Source: Prochlorococcaceae cyanobacterium ETNP18_MAG_14
GTDB lineage: Bacteria; Cyanobacteriota; Cyanobacteriia; PCC-6307; Cyanobiaceae
Length of the DNA stretch: 41,543 nucleotides
Assembly (NCBI GenBank): GCA_030741055.1
Contig: JASLWC010000007.1
Location: forward strand, 1 to 41,543
Direction: 5' to 3'
Position 1 is the stretch's first letter. Every line of letters begins with the position of its first letter. Below the pieces are notes generated by a model. That model saw nothing but the letters and a program-made list of their open reading frames with translations. It was not told the origin of the DNA and did no database searches. The position numbers and the translations under genes were made by a program. Positions 1 through 8,925 of the stretch are shown here, in pieces.

Positions 1-32
1 CAGTGGCACTGATTGCTCCAGCGATTGGCTGA
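1..32 (+). CDS. psbA: Photosystem II D1 protein, 3' end only
   Basis: Only the last ten or so codons are in the window, and the gene enters from the left edge. The frame reads (P)VALIAPAIG and stops with TGA at 30-32. This matches the C-terminal extension of cyanobacterial D1, which the CtpA protease removes after Ala344 so that the manganese cluster can assemble. D1 is the photosystem II reaction-centre subunit in the thylakoid membrane. A strong intrinsic terminator follows about 40 bases later, as expected for a highly transcribed gene. The call rests on a ten-residue match to a very conserved tail. The rest of the gene, and which psbA copy this is, cannot be seen. Confidence 0.72.
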   Translation, partial: VALIAPAIG

Positions 33-72
33 TCAACTTGCTGATTAAAAGGTTCAACAAAGCTGAACCGGA

Positions 73-99
73 AAGCCCCCTCATAGAGGGGGCTTTTTG
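73..99 (+). terminator. Intrinsic terminator of psbA
   Basis: A perfect 10-bp stem (73-82 with 86-95, GC-rich core, 3-nt loop) is followed directly by a run of T. This is a textbook Rho-independent terminator downstream of the psbA stop. On the minus strand the matching A-run also gives a T-run, so it may also end transcripts coming from the decarboxylase-family remnant on the other side. Confidence 0.9.
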
Positions 100-130
100 T
101 TGGCTTTAGGCGCTTGACACAGCGAGGATT

Positions 131-487
131 TCATTCACACGCATAAAGTTCATCGAAAACCTCCTTGACGGCCAGCAGTGCATTCGGAGCGGCGGGAAAG
201 CCGCAATAGGCAATCATCTGAGTAACGATTTAAAGGATTTCTTCTCTGCTGCTACCGGTGTTCAGAGCCCCTTTGACGTGAACTTTGAGTTCGGGGAGTG
301 CGAATCCCTTAACTGTTAAGGCTGCAACGGTGCAGAGTTCACGCGTTTTATCGTCAACGATGTCCCTTCGATAAAGCTCTGCGAAGGGGAGCTCCACATT
401 CACCTTGACGAATTCCGGGTAAATATCACCGATAGCTGCAGTCCAATTGTCTGCAGCATCGCCGAAATGTGAGCGCATCTCCTGCAT
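131..487 (-). pseudogene. Carboxymuconolactone decarboxylase-family protein, interrupted by an in-frame stop
   Basis: The reading frame from the ATG at 487 gives 85 residues that look like the CMD/AhpD-type family (COG0599-like), including a DKTRELCTVAALT segment and a LKVHVKGALNTGSSREEIL segment. It then meets TAA at 230-232. Reading through in the same frame continues the family consensus without a shift (IVTQMIAYCGFPAAPNALLAV, then KEVFDELYACE) to a TGA at 131-133. The family usually has a Glu or similar residue at the stop, so one GAA-to-TAA change explains the break. The whole frame is 118 sense-equivalent positions, a normal length. It may be a recent pseudogene, a sequencing error or, less likely, a recoded stop. 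Family members include peroxidase-like AhpD proteins and decarboxylases; the substrate here is unknown. An alternative ATG at about 498, in another frame, leaves the true N-terminus unsettled. Confidence 0.75.
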
Positions 488-707
488 GCCTCGGACATAT
501 TGTTTGGAGGAAATGGGTATCAGGTAATGAGGTCAAATTCTAAGTAATTAGATGTCATTCTCTTGCCGCTGTTTCTTCTCATTGCAAGCGATGTCAGCGG
601 CCGGCAATGCGTCCATGGCGGCGATGAGATCTGAATATTCATCGATGGCGCGCCGCTTGGCTTAGGTTGATTCTCTAGCAATCAGATCGCTATGAATGGA
701 ATTAATC

Positions 708-1904
708 TCAGTTTGAGATACTCAATGGAGGATTATTTTCTTGTGTTTGATTGATTGTTTGATGATTCCTGTTGTGTAGTTTTTCTTGCTGCTCAGCTTC
801 CTCTAGGTTTTGTTTCTGCAGTTGCTGCTCTGTTTCGCTATTAGGTGTTAAAGAACTTTCTGGTGTGGGCGCTTTAATCAGCCCGCCTTCTTTCCCTGTG
901 ATCAGATTGGCCTTTTCTTGCGGGCCTTGAATGACAACAATACGTTGAACAATTAGTTGATAATCCAGGCCTTGGCGCTTGTTGATTTCTTTTTGCACTG
1001 CTGATACTTGTTTGAGGCTTGGCAGTTCGGGATTCGTGACCAATACCAGCAGGCGAATCTCTGGAGGGTTTTTGTTCCAGGCGATATCTAATTTTTCTAG
1101 ATCAACTCCCTCTCCGCCGAAGGTCAGGGTTTTGCGTTTTAGGAAGCTCTCAATCGTGTGTTGAATCTCGTCGCGGGTGCGTTCATTTTGTTTTTTGCTG
1201 ACAAGGTTTAAAAAGCTGTTGGTTAGAGGGATTAGTAGTAGGGCAGTTAGGCCAAACGTAAGTGCAAAGTTGGCTGCACTCAGATGGCTCTCTCGCAGAC
1301 GCTGACGGACGAGGGGCTCTCTCCAGGCCATCATCACGAGTCCACCGCTAAGAATGCCAAGCAGGTTGGTGGCAAACAGCAGTCCGGCTCCAATAGCAGC
1401 GTCCCATTTTTGATTGGAGAGCAACAGACCCATAACGCATACCGGTGGCACAAGGGCAACAGCAATGGCTGTACCCGCAAGCGAACTCACGGCGTCTCTG
1501 CGCAACTTTGCGTATATAGCTATGCCACCGGCCACTAAGGCGATGCCTAGATCCAGCAGGTTTGGCTCGGTGCGTTTCCATACTTCTGAACCCATTTCAT
1601 GGATGGGTGTGATTGCTGCTAGTAAGGCGGAGAGCAGGATGGTAATTACTACCCCTACGAAGAGGGTTCGTAGGGCATCCATCAACAGCCTTAGATCCCC
1701 AATCAGTACAGCGAAGGCACTTGCTCGTAGTGGCAGGATCCATGGGGCGACTACCATTGCCCCAATTACAACTGCGGCACTGTTGGCCTGCAGACCAAGG
1801 GTGGCGATCATGCCGGCGCCGATTGTCAGGATGACAAACACCTCATCGAGGTTGGCGTCCTCCTTGGAACTCTTGTGCATTCGCTCTAGGCGAGTTGACT
1901 CCAT
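708..1904 (-). CDS. DUF389 family integral membrane protein
   Basis: This is a 398-residue protein of the DUF389 (TIGR00341/TIGR00271-like) membrane family, common in cyanobacteria and of unknown biochemical role. Family signatures are clear in the first half: ANSAAVVIGAMVVAPWILPL near residues 41-60, EPNLLDLGIALVAGG near 114-128, and SLAGTAIAVALVPPVCVMGLL near 141-161. Roughly six hydrophobic segments fill residues 20-235. A soluble domain follows (about 240-330), then an unusual hydrophilic tail of about 65 residues rich in Gln, Glu and Asn with no obvious fold. The start at 1904 is an ATG that leaves about 19 residues before the first membrane segment, which fits the family. It stands alone: the upstream side is the long gene-free stretch, and downstream is the broken decarboxylase-family gene. 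No function is assigned beyond the family. Confidence 0.85.
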   Translation of the reverse strand: MESTRLERMHKSSKEDANLDEVFVILTIGAGMIATLGLQANSAAVVIGAMVVAPWILPLRASAFAVLIGDLRLLMDALRTLFVGVVITILLSALLAAITPIHEMGSEVWKRTEPNLLDLGIALVAGGIAIYAKLRRDAVSSLAGTAIAVALVPPVCVMGLLLSNQKWDAAIGAGLLFATNLLGILSGGLVMMAWREPLVRQRLRESHLSAANFALTFGLTALLLIPLTNSFLNLVSKKQNERTRDEIQHTIESFLKRKTLTFGGEGVDLEKLDIAWNKNPPEIRLLVLVTNPELPSLKQVSAVQKEINKRQGLDYQLIVQRIVVIQGPQEKANLITGKEGGLIKAPTPESSLTPNSETEQQLQKQNLEEAEQQEKLHNRNHQTINQTQENNPPLSISN

Positions 1905-2551
1905 GCTTTGAATGACCTCACTTAGGTGCTATTTCTGGCTTGTTGGGCAACAGGTCGCAGTTGTGCTTTCTGTTGTTTGTGGAGATCTATCAATACTTAA
2001 TCAAGTGCGCTTGGGATAGATGAATGGCTTGGTGTGAAATGTTTAACATCAAAATGGGTTGGGAAACTCACAGCAAGAATGTAAGCATATATAGAACTAG
2101 TCCTATGCTCTTGGGATTGGATTAAGGGTGATTTTCTGGTAACACTTCTCTGCATTTCTTTATGGTTTTCATTTTGAGCTTTGTATTAGAGGGTGTAAGA
2201 GATGTACTAGCTAGAGATGCCTGAGTGTTTGCCTTTGAATAAGCTTTTTGATTGATATTGCTGCAGCGCGGAAAATTGTGTCGGCGGCAAATGGGACCTG
2301 CCCTAGTGGTGATGGCTTCTCTTGGATATTCATGGCCTGAGTATATATTTATTTAATCTGGCCTGATGTTGTGGTTGCAGTGTGCCGTTATATGAGCCGC
2401 AGGGAATATTAGATAGGGATTGATGATGATGAGCATGTGTCCTTTGCTTCTTGTGCTCAAGGCTAGGTTCTTAGATGTTTAGATTTGATAGATATATGAC
2501 CTTCACTGCCCACAACTTGTCCAGGTTGCTGCGAAATACTGCAATCATTGA
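1905..2551. other. Gene-free intergenic stretch
   Basis: About 650 bases with no supported gene between the DUF389 gene and tRNA-Thr. It is AT-richer than its surroundings and has TATA-rich patches near 2085-2095 and 2340-2355 that could be promoter elements. Only tiny open frames occur, for example 33 codons from 2024 and 20 codons near 2162, with no family resemblance. It holds the 5' region of DUF389 (minus strand) and could hide a small RNA, but no known RNA motif was recognised. Confidence 0.5.
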
Positions 2552-2623
<72 letters not shown>

Positions 2624-2665
2624 AGCCCCCGGAACTTAACATTCGATCGTTGTGGTTTTGAATCA

Positions 2666-2926
2666 TTGGACGTCTCTCCCTGCACTGGCTCAAAGTTGGA
2701 TCCCGCACTAAGGGAGCGACTCCTTCAAGAGTCACGTACCCCTTGGCGAGGCTTCAGGCGGATTATTTGGTTTGCTCTCTTCGCTTCGGCCTCTATTGGT
2801 CTATTGACGATGGGCTTGCGGGCCTCCTCCGGGGGAATTGTTCCCTTCTCAGATATCTTCATTCAAAGTGGGGCCTTCCTGCTAACTGCTGGGTTGCTTT
2901 GGATTGATCGTCAACGTGGGGATTGA
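2666..2926 (+). CDS. DUF3493 family small membrane protein
   Basis: The conserved part runs from LDPALRERLLQE through TPWRGFRRIIWFALFASAS to the end, which fits PF11998 (DUF3493, the family of plant LPA1/Rep27-type photosystem II assembly factors). It has a short basic N-terminal helix with a PWRxxRR motif, then two hydrophobic segments (about residues 33-55 and 62-80 from the chosen start). The start is uncertain. No ATG lies near the conserved region; the frame is open back through the tRNA on the other strand. TTG at 2666 or TTG at 2696 (76 residues, beginning just before LDPAL) are both plausible, and the second gives the tighter family fit. It converges on the downstream membrane-protein gene with only 17 bases between stops. 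A role near photosystem II is a family-level inference only. Confidence 0.75.
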   Translation: MDVSPCTGSKLDPALRERLLQESRTPWRGFRRIIWFALFASASIGLLTMGLRASSGGIVPFSDIFIQSGAFLLTAGLLWIDRQRGD

Positions 2927-2946
2927 TTGAATATCCGGCTCAATCA
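2924..2946. terminator. Possible weak bidirectional hairpin between convergent genes
   Basis: A 7-bp inverted repeat (TGATTGA at 2924-2930 with TCAATCA at 2940-2946) overlaps both stop codons. The stem is AT-rich and has no T-run, so termination strength would be low. This is a weak call based on position and symmetry alone. Confidence 0.25.
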
Positions 2947-3573
2947 TTGCTCTTTCATTTTGAAGTCCAATTTGTTGTTAGCAGCTGCAGGCATGAGTTC
3001 TGGCATGTTGAGTAGAGCTAATCCAAGGCAAAGCCGCTCAAGCTTGAGTTGGTCATTGCTTAGGGAGGGCGCTTGGGCTAGGGCCTGGTCAGAGCGACTT
3101 AGAAGCCAGAGGCTCTGTGTGAGTTGATGCCATTGCCACAGCATTAGAGCTAGGAGGGGGATTGCAGTAAGCAGCGTGATAAGTCGAGAGCTGCCTTGAA
3201 GTGGTGAGAGGTCTCTGGCGAGAATGGAAGATTGGTCGATCCACCAGAAAATTGCTAGCAGAGCGGCTGAGCCAATCAGCAGGGTCAATCGAGGGATTAG
3301 GCCTTGTTGTAGGCCACTTAGTTGTCGTTGGCTCTCTGAGCGTTCTTTGAGGGGACGACTCAGCAGGAGTAGAGATCCCCAGTCGGCAGGACGTTGCCAG
3401 AGAACGAGGGTGGGTGCCAAGACTGCTACAGCCCATGTGAGTAGACGTTCAAAAGCTGGGATAGGACCTAAATCCGCTCCAGCTAGTACCAGGAACAGCA
3501 ACAGCAGCTCTATGGGTATTGCTCCAATAGCGATGAGCTGAAGCCAGAGCAGGGGTTCTCGTTGGGAGATCAA
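2944..3573 (-). CDS. Cyanobacterial low-complexity-tail membrane protein
   Basis: A 209-residue, very Leu-rich membrane protein lying just downstream of infB on the same strand (30-base gap), probably the last gene of the rimP-nusA-ylxR-infB transcript. The N-terminus has a REPLLWLQLIAIGAIPIELL stretch, and about four hydrophobic segments can be seen (roughly residues 8-32, 42-58, 94-112 and 128-146). A soluble C-terminal part contains LSNDQLKLERLCLGLALLNMPEL. It resembles the conserved cyanobacterial family annotated as low-complexity tail membrane protein, whose function is unknown. The start is a TTG at 3573, the only reasonable initiator before the conserved REPLLWLQ segment. Nothing in the sequence points to a specific role. 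Confidence 0.75.
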   Translation of the reverse strand: MISQREPLLWLQLIAIGAIPIELLLLFLVLAGADLGPIPAFERLLTWAVAVLAPTLVLWQRPADWGSLLLLSRPLKERSESQRQLSGLQQGLIPRLTLLIGSAALLAIFWWIDQSSILARDLSPLQGSSRLITLLTAIPLLALMLWQWHQLTQSLWLLSRSDQALAQAPSLSNDQLKLERLCLGLALLNMPELMPAAANNKLDFKMKEQ

Positions 3574-3603
3574 AACAGAGTTAGTTGGTGGGTCGGACTC
3601 TCA

Positions 3604-6600
3604 TCAGGTGCTCAGTGTGCGTCTCTGGGTGACCAGCTTGTGAGCCTCAACGATGTCACCTTCCTCCCAGTTAGCAAAACGATCGCAGCCGATGCCACAC
3701 TCGAAGCCTGTGGCTACTTCCTTTACGTCGTCTTTATTGCGGCGTAAGGAGTTGAGATCACCTTCGAACATGACTTGATTGGCACGTCGCACTCTTACTC
3801 TGCAGTTGCGCTGCAACTTGCCAGTGGTGATGTAACAACCAGCCACTGCGCTCTTGCCGATTGTGAATACGGCACGTACTTGTGCTTCTCCAAGCGATTC
3901 TTCCACCAGCTCCGGCTCTAGGAGTCCTTCCATGGCCATCTGGATGTCTTCTAGAAGCTTGTAGATAACCTCGTAATCGCGCACGTCTACACCAGTGGCA
4001 TCAGCGGCCCGCTTGGCTCCAGATGCCATGGATGTATTGAAGCCCACGATTACGGCTCCAGAGGCGGCCGCAAGATCCACATCGGTTTCGGTGATCTCAC
4101 CCGGTGCTGAGAGCAGCACGCGGACTTGCACCTCATCTTTGGGTAGTTGCTCTAAGGATCCCAGGATTGCTTCAACACTGCCTTGAACGTCGGCTTTGAG
4201 AATAAGGTTGAGTTCCTTGAGTTCGCCCTCGCTGGCTTGGCCAGACATTGCTGCCAGGGATACCCGTCTGGAAGCCATCTGTTGAGCCAATCTGGTAGCG
4301 CGGGCATCGGAGGCTCGCTCTCCTACAACAGCTCGTGCGGATTTCTCGTCTGGGTAAACCTCAAACTCGTCTCCGGCGGTGGGCACTTCGCTGAAACCTA
4401 GGGCTTCTACGGCACCGGAAGGACCAGCTTGTTTGAGTCGGGACCCGCTGTTATCGACCATGGCGCGTACTTTGCCAAGTACGGGACCGGCTGCTACTAC
4501 ATCACCAGTTTTGAGGGTGCCGTTCTGGATCAGCAAGGTGGCAACAGGTCCTTTGGCCTTATCAAGGTGGGCCTCAATAACGGTGCCTTTGGCCATGCGG
4601 TCAGGGTTGGCCTGTAAATCTTCCACTTCCGTGACCAGCAGGATCATCTCGAGAAGTTTGTCGATGTTTTCACCTTTGATTGCACTGACGGGCACCATCA
4701 CCACATCACCACCCCACTCTTCAGATAGCAGGTTCTGTTCGGATAGCTCCTGTTTGACTCGGTCTGGAGAAGCTCCCTCTTTGTCTGTTTTGTTGATCGC
4801 CACAATGATCGGGACCTTGGCGGCGCGGGCGTGGCTAATTGCCTCCAGGGTCTGAGGACGCACACCATCGTCAGCAGCAACCACAAGTACCGCTACGTCC
4901 GTGACCTTGGTGCCGCGGGCACGCATAGCGGTGAAGGCCTCGTGACCAGGTGTGTCGAGGAATGTGATTTTGCGGGGTTGTCCACCATGTTCAATCTCTA
5001 CCTGGTATGCGCCTATGTGCTGGGTGATCCCTCCGGCCTCACCAGCGGCAACCCGGGCCTTGCGGATCGCATCCAACAAGCTGGTTTTGCCGTGATCAAC
5101 GTGACCCATCACTGTCACAACAGGTGGGCGGCGGATTAGGTGGGCTAGATCAGTGGCCTCAATCATCTCCACCGTCTTTTTGGCTGCCTCCTCAACGTCG
5201 TCTTGGAGTACAGGCACCCCGAATTCCTCTGCCACTGTTTCAATCGTGGAAAGATCTAGGGATTGGGTGACCGTGGCGATGATTCCTTTAAAGAAAAGCG
5301 ATTTGATGATTTCGGAGCTTTCTACGCTGAGCATGTCTGCAAGCTCTTGAACCGTGAGGTTGGCCTCCGGAACAATCAGCATTTCTGGCCTTATCTGCTT
5401 TGCTTCGCGGGCTGCACGTAGCTCCATGGCTCGCCGACGTTGCCTCTGGCGAGTGGTTTCTTTCTTGCGCTTGCGCATTGCCGCCACAGGCTTGGCGGCG
5501 GTTTTTTGTTTTGACTTTGGTTTGGCGGGACGAGCCAGGCTGGCAGAGAGGACTATTGCCTGTTGTTCGCCGGCGTAGCCGCCGGTTTCGGCCGTGAGGG
5601 CATCATCGTTTTCTCCAATGATGTGTACTTTTTGGCGCTGCTTCTGGGGAGATTTGTTCCGCAGTGCTTCCAGCTTGGCGCTGTCGTCCCATTCTGGTCT
5701 TCCTGGTCTCCTTGGTGCTCCAGGCGGTCCCTGAGGAGGGCGATGACCAGGCCTTTTAGGCGCTGTTGGTGTGGGTGCGGTGCGCTCTACTGGTGGGGTG
5801 GCCCCTTCTGACCCTCCGCGGGTCCCCACGCTGGTTCCATCCGGTCGTCGTGGTGGTGGTGTGCCAGGTCGGCCAGTGGGCTTCTGAAGCTGCATGAGCT
5901 CTCCAGGCGCCACCGGTTTGCGCATTCCTGTAGGCATCCCCTGACGAGTAGGAGCACCTGGGCGGTTGTTGCCATCCCGAGGAGTCGAACCACTGTCGGA
6001 TCGGTCCCGTCGGATGGGCTTGCCAACAAGTTCAACGGTGTTGCCGGCAGAACGGGGTTGACCAGGTCGGGTGATTTTGCCTTGGCGGGTAGGAGGTCCA
6101 GGCCTCTGAGGCATATTGTTGCGCTGGTTAGGTCCGCCACTCGGTCGAGGACTGATACCAGGCCTTTTTTTGTCAGGGCGTTGACCTTCTGGCCGTTGTC
6201 CTTCTGGGCGTTGTCCTTCTGGACGTTGACCTTCTGGACGTTGACCTTCTGGACGTTGACCTTCTGGGCGTTGACCTTCTGGGCGTTGACCTTCTGGGCG
6301 GCTCGGAGGGGCAACTGGACGTTTCGGTTTAGGGCGTCCAACTAGTTCTGGCCTGGGAACTTTTCGATCAGAAGGAAGTGAGGGCTTGGCCGGTGGCGCT
6401 ATGCGTGCTGCTGGCGACTCTGGCCTCGAGATGATTTTGGGACGAGGAGCTCCTTCGTCAACTTTGCGTGCTTCACCTGAAGTTGAAGTTTGACTTGTTC
6501 GCGAGGTTTGGATGCCCGTGTTGGGGGGTTTGGGGGAGGAGGGTATGGCCGTTGCCTTGGCTGCAGGAGCAGCTGGTCGGCTTGGGGTTACTGGGCGATT

Positions 6601-7068
6601 GACTGGAACAGGAGCTTTGGCAGGTTGGGCTGCTGCTTTAGAAGGTGAAATTGCTGTAGTGGGTTTTGCTGCTGGTCGACTAGGTGGGGCTGGCCGCGAG
6701 GCAGATCCCGTAGCGGGTTGTTGAGCTCCTGTTGGCCTTGCCGGGGAGGCTTGTTTTACGTGGCTTATTTGTGGACTGGTTGTAGCTTTTTTATTTGGTG
6801 GTGCTGCGTCTTTGGTCTCAGAGTCCGCAGCTTTCTTTAAAGAAAGAATTGCTTTCCCAGAGTTTGACTTGCTTTGTGGCGATGGACTGGCAGCAATTCC
6901 TTGACGCAATAGGTCACGGATGCGTTTTGCTTCTTCGTCACTTATTGAACTGCTATGGCTTTTGGCCGCAATTGAGAGTTTTTCAGCAGCATTGAGCACG
7001 TCCTTGTTCTCAAGGGCTAGCTCCTTGGACAGCTCATAAATTCTGATTTTGCTGCTGTTGCTGGTCAT
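3604..7068 (-). CDS. infB: Translation initiation factor IF-2
   Basis: A GTPase that brings initiator fMet-tRNA to the 30S subunit and promotes subunit joining. The protein has 1154 residues from the ATG at 7068. The frame stays open 20 codons further, but the IF2 N-terminal motif ([19 protein letters not shown]) starts right after this ATG. Order: IF2 N-terminal module (about 5-55); a very long disordered Pro/Arg/Gly/Ser-rich linker (about 60-480) with eight RPEGQ repeats at residues 257-296; a second IF2_N module ([19 protein letters not shown]); the G domain with GHVDHGKT (655-662), DTPGH (705-709) and NKTD (759-762); then domains II-IV to the C-terminus. The long low-complexity linker is typical of cyanobacterial IF-2. 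It is fourth in the operon rimP-nusA-ylxR-infB, 63 bases after ylxR. Confidence 0.98.
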   Translation of the reverse strand: MTSNSSKIRIYELSKELALENKDVLNAAEKLSIAAKSHSSSISDEEAKRIRDLLRQGIAASPSPQSKSNSGKAILSLKKAADSETKDAAPPNKKATTSPQISHVKQASPARPTGAQQPATGSASRPAPPSRPAAKPTTAISPSKAAAQPAKAPVPVNRPVTPSRPAAPAAKATAIPSSPKPPNTGIQTSRTSQTSTSGEARKVDEGAPRPKIISRPESPAARIAPPAKPSLPSDRKVPRPELVGRPKPKRPVAPPSRPEGQRPEGQRPEGQRPEGQRPEGQRPEGQRPEGQRPEGQRPDKKRPGISPRPSGGPNQRNNMPQRPGPPTRQGKITRPGQPRSAGNTVELVGKPIRRDRSDSGSTPRDGNNRPGAPTRQGMPTGMRKPVAPGELMQLQKPTGRPGTPPPRRPDGTSVGTRGGSEGATPPVERTAPTPTAPKRPGHRPPQGPPGAPRRPGRPEWDDSAKLEALRNKSPQKQRQKVHIIGENDDALTAETGGYAGEQQAIVLSASLARPAKPKSKQKTAAKPVAAMRKRKKETTRQRQRRRAMELRAAREAKQIRPEMLIVPEANLTVQELADMLSVESSEIIKSLFFKGIIATVTQSLDLSTIETVAEEFGVPVLQDDVEEAAKKTVEMIEATDLAHLIRRPPVVTVMGHVDHGKTSLLDAIRKARVAAGEAGGITQHIGAYQVEIEHGGQPRKITFLDTPGHEAFTAMRARGTKVTDVAVLVVAADDGVRPQTLEAISHARAAKVPIIVAINKTDKEGASPDRVKQELSEQNLLSEEWGGDVVMVPVSAIKGENIDKLLEMILLVTEVEDLQANPDRMAKGTVIEAHLDKAKGPVATLLIQNGTLKTGDVVAAGPVLGKVRAMVDNSGSRLKQAGPSGAVEALGFSEVPTAGDEFEVYPDEKSARAVVGERASDARATRLAQQMASRRVSLAAMSGQASEGELKELNLILKADVQGSVEAILGSLEQLPKDEVQVRVLLSAPGEITETDVDLAAASGAVIVGFNTSMASGAKRAADATGVDVRDYEVIYKLLEDIQMAMEGLLEPELVEESLGEAQVRAVFTIGKSAVAGCYITTGKLQRNCRVRVRRANQVMFEGDLNSLRRNKDDVKEVATGFECGIGCDRFANWEEGDIVEAHKLVTQRRTLST
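6181..6300 (-). repeat. 15-bp tandem repeat, 8 copies, inside infB
   Basis: Eight head-to-tail copies of a 15-bp unit (plus-strand consensus TTGACCTTCTGGGCG), each exactly 15 bases with one or two substitutions between copies. The unit encodes RPEGQ in the infB linker. Because the unit is a multiple of three, copy number can change without breaking the frame. Confidence 0.97.
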
Positions 7069-7131
7069 TAAAAGCTCCAGTTGGTCCGAGCACGATGTGC
7101 TTCGGAGCTCCACACAAGGCGGAGCCATAGT

Positions 7132-7410
7132 TCATCTTGCCTCAGAGGCTGAATCAAAGGATTGATTGAGCCGCTTTTGCAGCACCTCCATAACGCTGTT
7201 AGGCACCTGGCAACGCAGGGCTTTTTGCAGACGTTTGCGGCGATGCGCCTCATCTAGGCAGGCCTCGTTTTGACAGAGGTAGGCCGATCGACCCATCCCT
7301 TGATCGAGGACTACACCCTCCTGATGGTCACGAATTACCCGCCAAAGCTGCTGGCGATTCAGCAGTTGACGACAGGAAACGCAACGACGCAGGACGGGGC
7401 GTTGGTTCAC
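7132..7410 (-). CDS. ylxR: YlxR/RnpM (DUF448) family RNA-binding protein
   Basis: A 92-residue basic protein with the DUF448 signature: RRCVSCRQLLNRQQLWRVIR at the N-terminus, then GRSAYLCQNEACLDEAHRRK and a KRLQKALR helix. In other bacteria this family lies between nusA and infB, binds RNA, and in Bacillus has been linked to modulation of RNase P. The gene starts with GTG at 7410, and its first base lies inside nusA, so the nusA stop (7407-7409) and the start share a GTGA overlap that suggests translational coupling. The four cysteines (CxxC and a later C-x4-C) could bind a metal, but that is inference. Confidence 0.93.
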   Translation of the reverse strand: MNQRPVLRRCVSCRQLLNRQQLWRVIRDHQEGVVLDQGMGRSAYLCQNEACLDEAHRRKRLQKALRCQVPNSVMEVLQKRLNQSFDSASEAR

Positions 7411-8873
7411 CGGGTTCCGTCCTCTGCTTCATTCGATAGTTTGTCGCTTGATTCGTCTGGCTCGCTGTCGGAAGCATCCTCGTCTTGATCAGTTGCCTGA
7501 GTAGGTGCCTCTTCTTGTTCGTACTCCTCGCCCTGATCAGTCGCCTCAGCAGCTTCCTCTTCTTGTTCGTACTCTTCTTCATCCTCAGGTAGAGGGTAAA
7601 GCTCTCTTAGGCGTGCATCCTCCTCGGCACGGGTGGCTTGTTCAGCCGCTAGACGGGCTTCGGCATCTCGTTGAAGAGCTTCTTCTTCTTCGCGCTGAGC
7701 AATTAGCTCTGCCACTGTGCTGTCTTCAGTGGCTTGGTCGTACTCCTGGGAGTTTTTGATGTCAATTTTCCAGCCTGTCAGACGAGCAGCTAGACGCACA
7801 TTTTGTCCTTCGCGTCCGATAGCCAGACTCAGCTGATCGGGGGGTACTAGTACGTGGGCATGCTGCCCTTCTGGATCTACTAATCGCACCATTTCGACGC
7901 GAGCGGGGCTAAGCGAATTGGCGATGTACTGACTTGGATCAGGTGACCAGCGGATCACATCAATTTTCTCGCCGCGGAGTTCATTGACCACTTGCTGAAT
8001 GCGTGAGCCACGGGCTCCGATGCATGCGCCAACAGGGTCCACTTCACGTTCAATGCTGTCTACTGCCACCTTGGTACGTGGGCCTACCGAACGGGAGGGA
8101 GGGTTGGCTTCACGGGCTACGGCCACAATGCGCACTGATCCTTCTTGGATTTCAGGTACCTCGTTTTCAAATAGGTAGACAACTAGTCCGGCATTGGAAC
8201 GGCTTACAAATAATTGCGGCCCTCGCCTGGGTACTTCGCTTACTTCTTTGAGAAATACTTTGAAGGTTGCATTAGCTCGATAGTTATCGTTTGGTAGTTG
8301 GTCACGGCGTGGGAGTTCGGCCTCCACCTCTGGACGCCCAAGACCAGAACTAACGGCCATGATCACTGAATGACGTTCAAAACGAATCACTCGAGCAGTG
8401 AGGACGGGATCTTCTAGATCAGCAAATTCCTCCTGGATCATGCGGCGCTGCTGGTCACGCAGTTTTTGTGCAAGGACCTGTTTGGTCGTTGCGGCAGCCA
8501 TCCGGCCGAAGTCTTCCTTCTCTGGGGTTACATCGAGCACCACGGTGTCGCCTACTTGGGCGTCTTCTGCAACTTGCATCACCTCTTGAAGAGCAATTTG
8601 GTGGTCTTCACTTTCCACCTCTTCAACGATGATTTTGCTCGCAAGTACTCGATAACCTTCTTCTTCTAGCTCCAGTCCGACATCGAAGTTGCTGAAATAC
8701 TCTTCTTCGAAGGGATCTTCGACAATGCCTAAATAAAGAGTGCGCCTATAGCGTTCATAGCCTTTTAAAAGTGCCTCCCGTAGTGCTGCCTCAACTACCT
8801 GGGGGGGGAGCTTTTTCTCTTCACTGATGTCTTCGATCAGGTTGTTGAGGCCGGGAAGGAGAACGAGAGCCAT
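7407..8873 (-). CDS. nusA: Transcription termination/antitermination factor NusA
   Basis: NusA binds RNA polymerase and nascent RNA to modulate pausing, termination and antitermination. The 488-residue protein has an N-terminal polymerase-binding domain (about 1-125, with [20 protein letters not shown]), an S1 domain (about 135-200), KH1 with the GACIGARGSRIQQVV loop, and KH2 with LAIGREGQNVRLAAR. The last 75 or so residues form a strongly acidic tail rich in Glu, Asp and Gln, containing a visible internal duplication. It lacks the extra AR repeats of E. coli NusA, as is usual outside gammaproteobacteria. It lies 52 bases after rimP and overlaps ylxR by four bases. The ATG at 8873 precedes the family-typical N-terminus. 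Confidence 0.97.
   Translation of the reverse strand: MALVLLPGLNNLIEDISEEKKLPPQVVEAALREALLKGYERYRRTLYLGIVEDPFEEEYFSNFDVGLELEEEGYRVLASKIIVEEVESEDHQIALQEVMQVAEDAQVGDTVVLDVTPEKEDFGRMAAATTKQVLAQKLRDQQRRMIQEEFADLEDPVLTARVIRFERHSVIMAVSSGLGRPEVEAELPRRDQLPNDNYRANATFKVFLKEVSEVPRRGPQLFVSRSNAGLVVYLFENEVPEIQEGSVRIVAVAREANPPSRSVGPRTKVAVDSIEREVDPVGACIGARGSRIQQVVNELRGEKIDVIRWSPDPSQYIANSLSPARVEMVRLVDPEGQHAHVLVPPDQLSLAIGREGQNVRLAARLTGWKIDIKNSQEYDQATEDSTVAELIAQREEEEALQRDAEARLAAEQATRAEEDARLRELYPLPEDEEEYEQEEEAAEATDQGEEYEQEEAPTQATDQDEDASDSEPDESSDKLSNEAEDGTR
7487..7582 (-). repeat. 48-bp duplication in the acidic tail of nusA
   Basis: Two adjacent 48-bp units (7487-7534 and 7535-7582) share GATCAG near one end and the exact 19-mer CCTCTTCTTGTTCGTACTC at 7508-7526 and 7556-7574. 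They encode two copies of an EEYEQEE...ATDQ motif. The unit is in frame. Confidence 0.85.
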
Positions 8874-8925
8874 CGATGATGGAAAGAGAAGAAGGGGGCT
8901 GAGGCTGAATTAACTGTTTAGGGAA

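Noticed and set aside
548-660. Short minus-strand frame reading AKRRAIDEYSDLIAAMDALP and then to a TAA at 548
   Set aside because: It looks protein-like, but it is only about 37 codons, is bounded upstream by a stop, and has only an internal ATG leaving 22 residues. It may be a gene remnant, but no family could be named.
2024-2125. 33-codon plus-strand frame in the gene-free stretch
   Set aside because: No hydrophobic pattern, no family match and no recognisable ribosome-binding site; expected by chance in this much open sequence.
6181-6300. Possible CRISPR array
   Set aside because: The repeats are contiguous with no spacers and keep the infB reading frame.
6058-6345. Repetitive plus-strand frame opposite the infB repeats
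   Set aside because: Its Phe/Trp-rich repeats are simply the reverse reading of the infB 15-bp repeats, and the IF-2 frame is certain.
7069-7128. 20-residue N-terminal extension of IF-2
   Set aside because: The IF2_N motif begins right after the ATG at 7068, and the extension has no family match.
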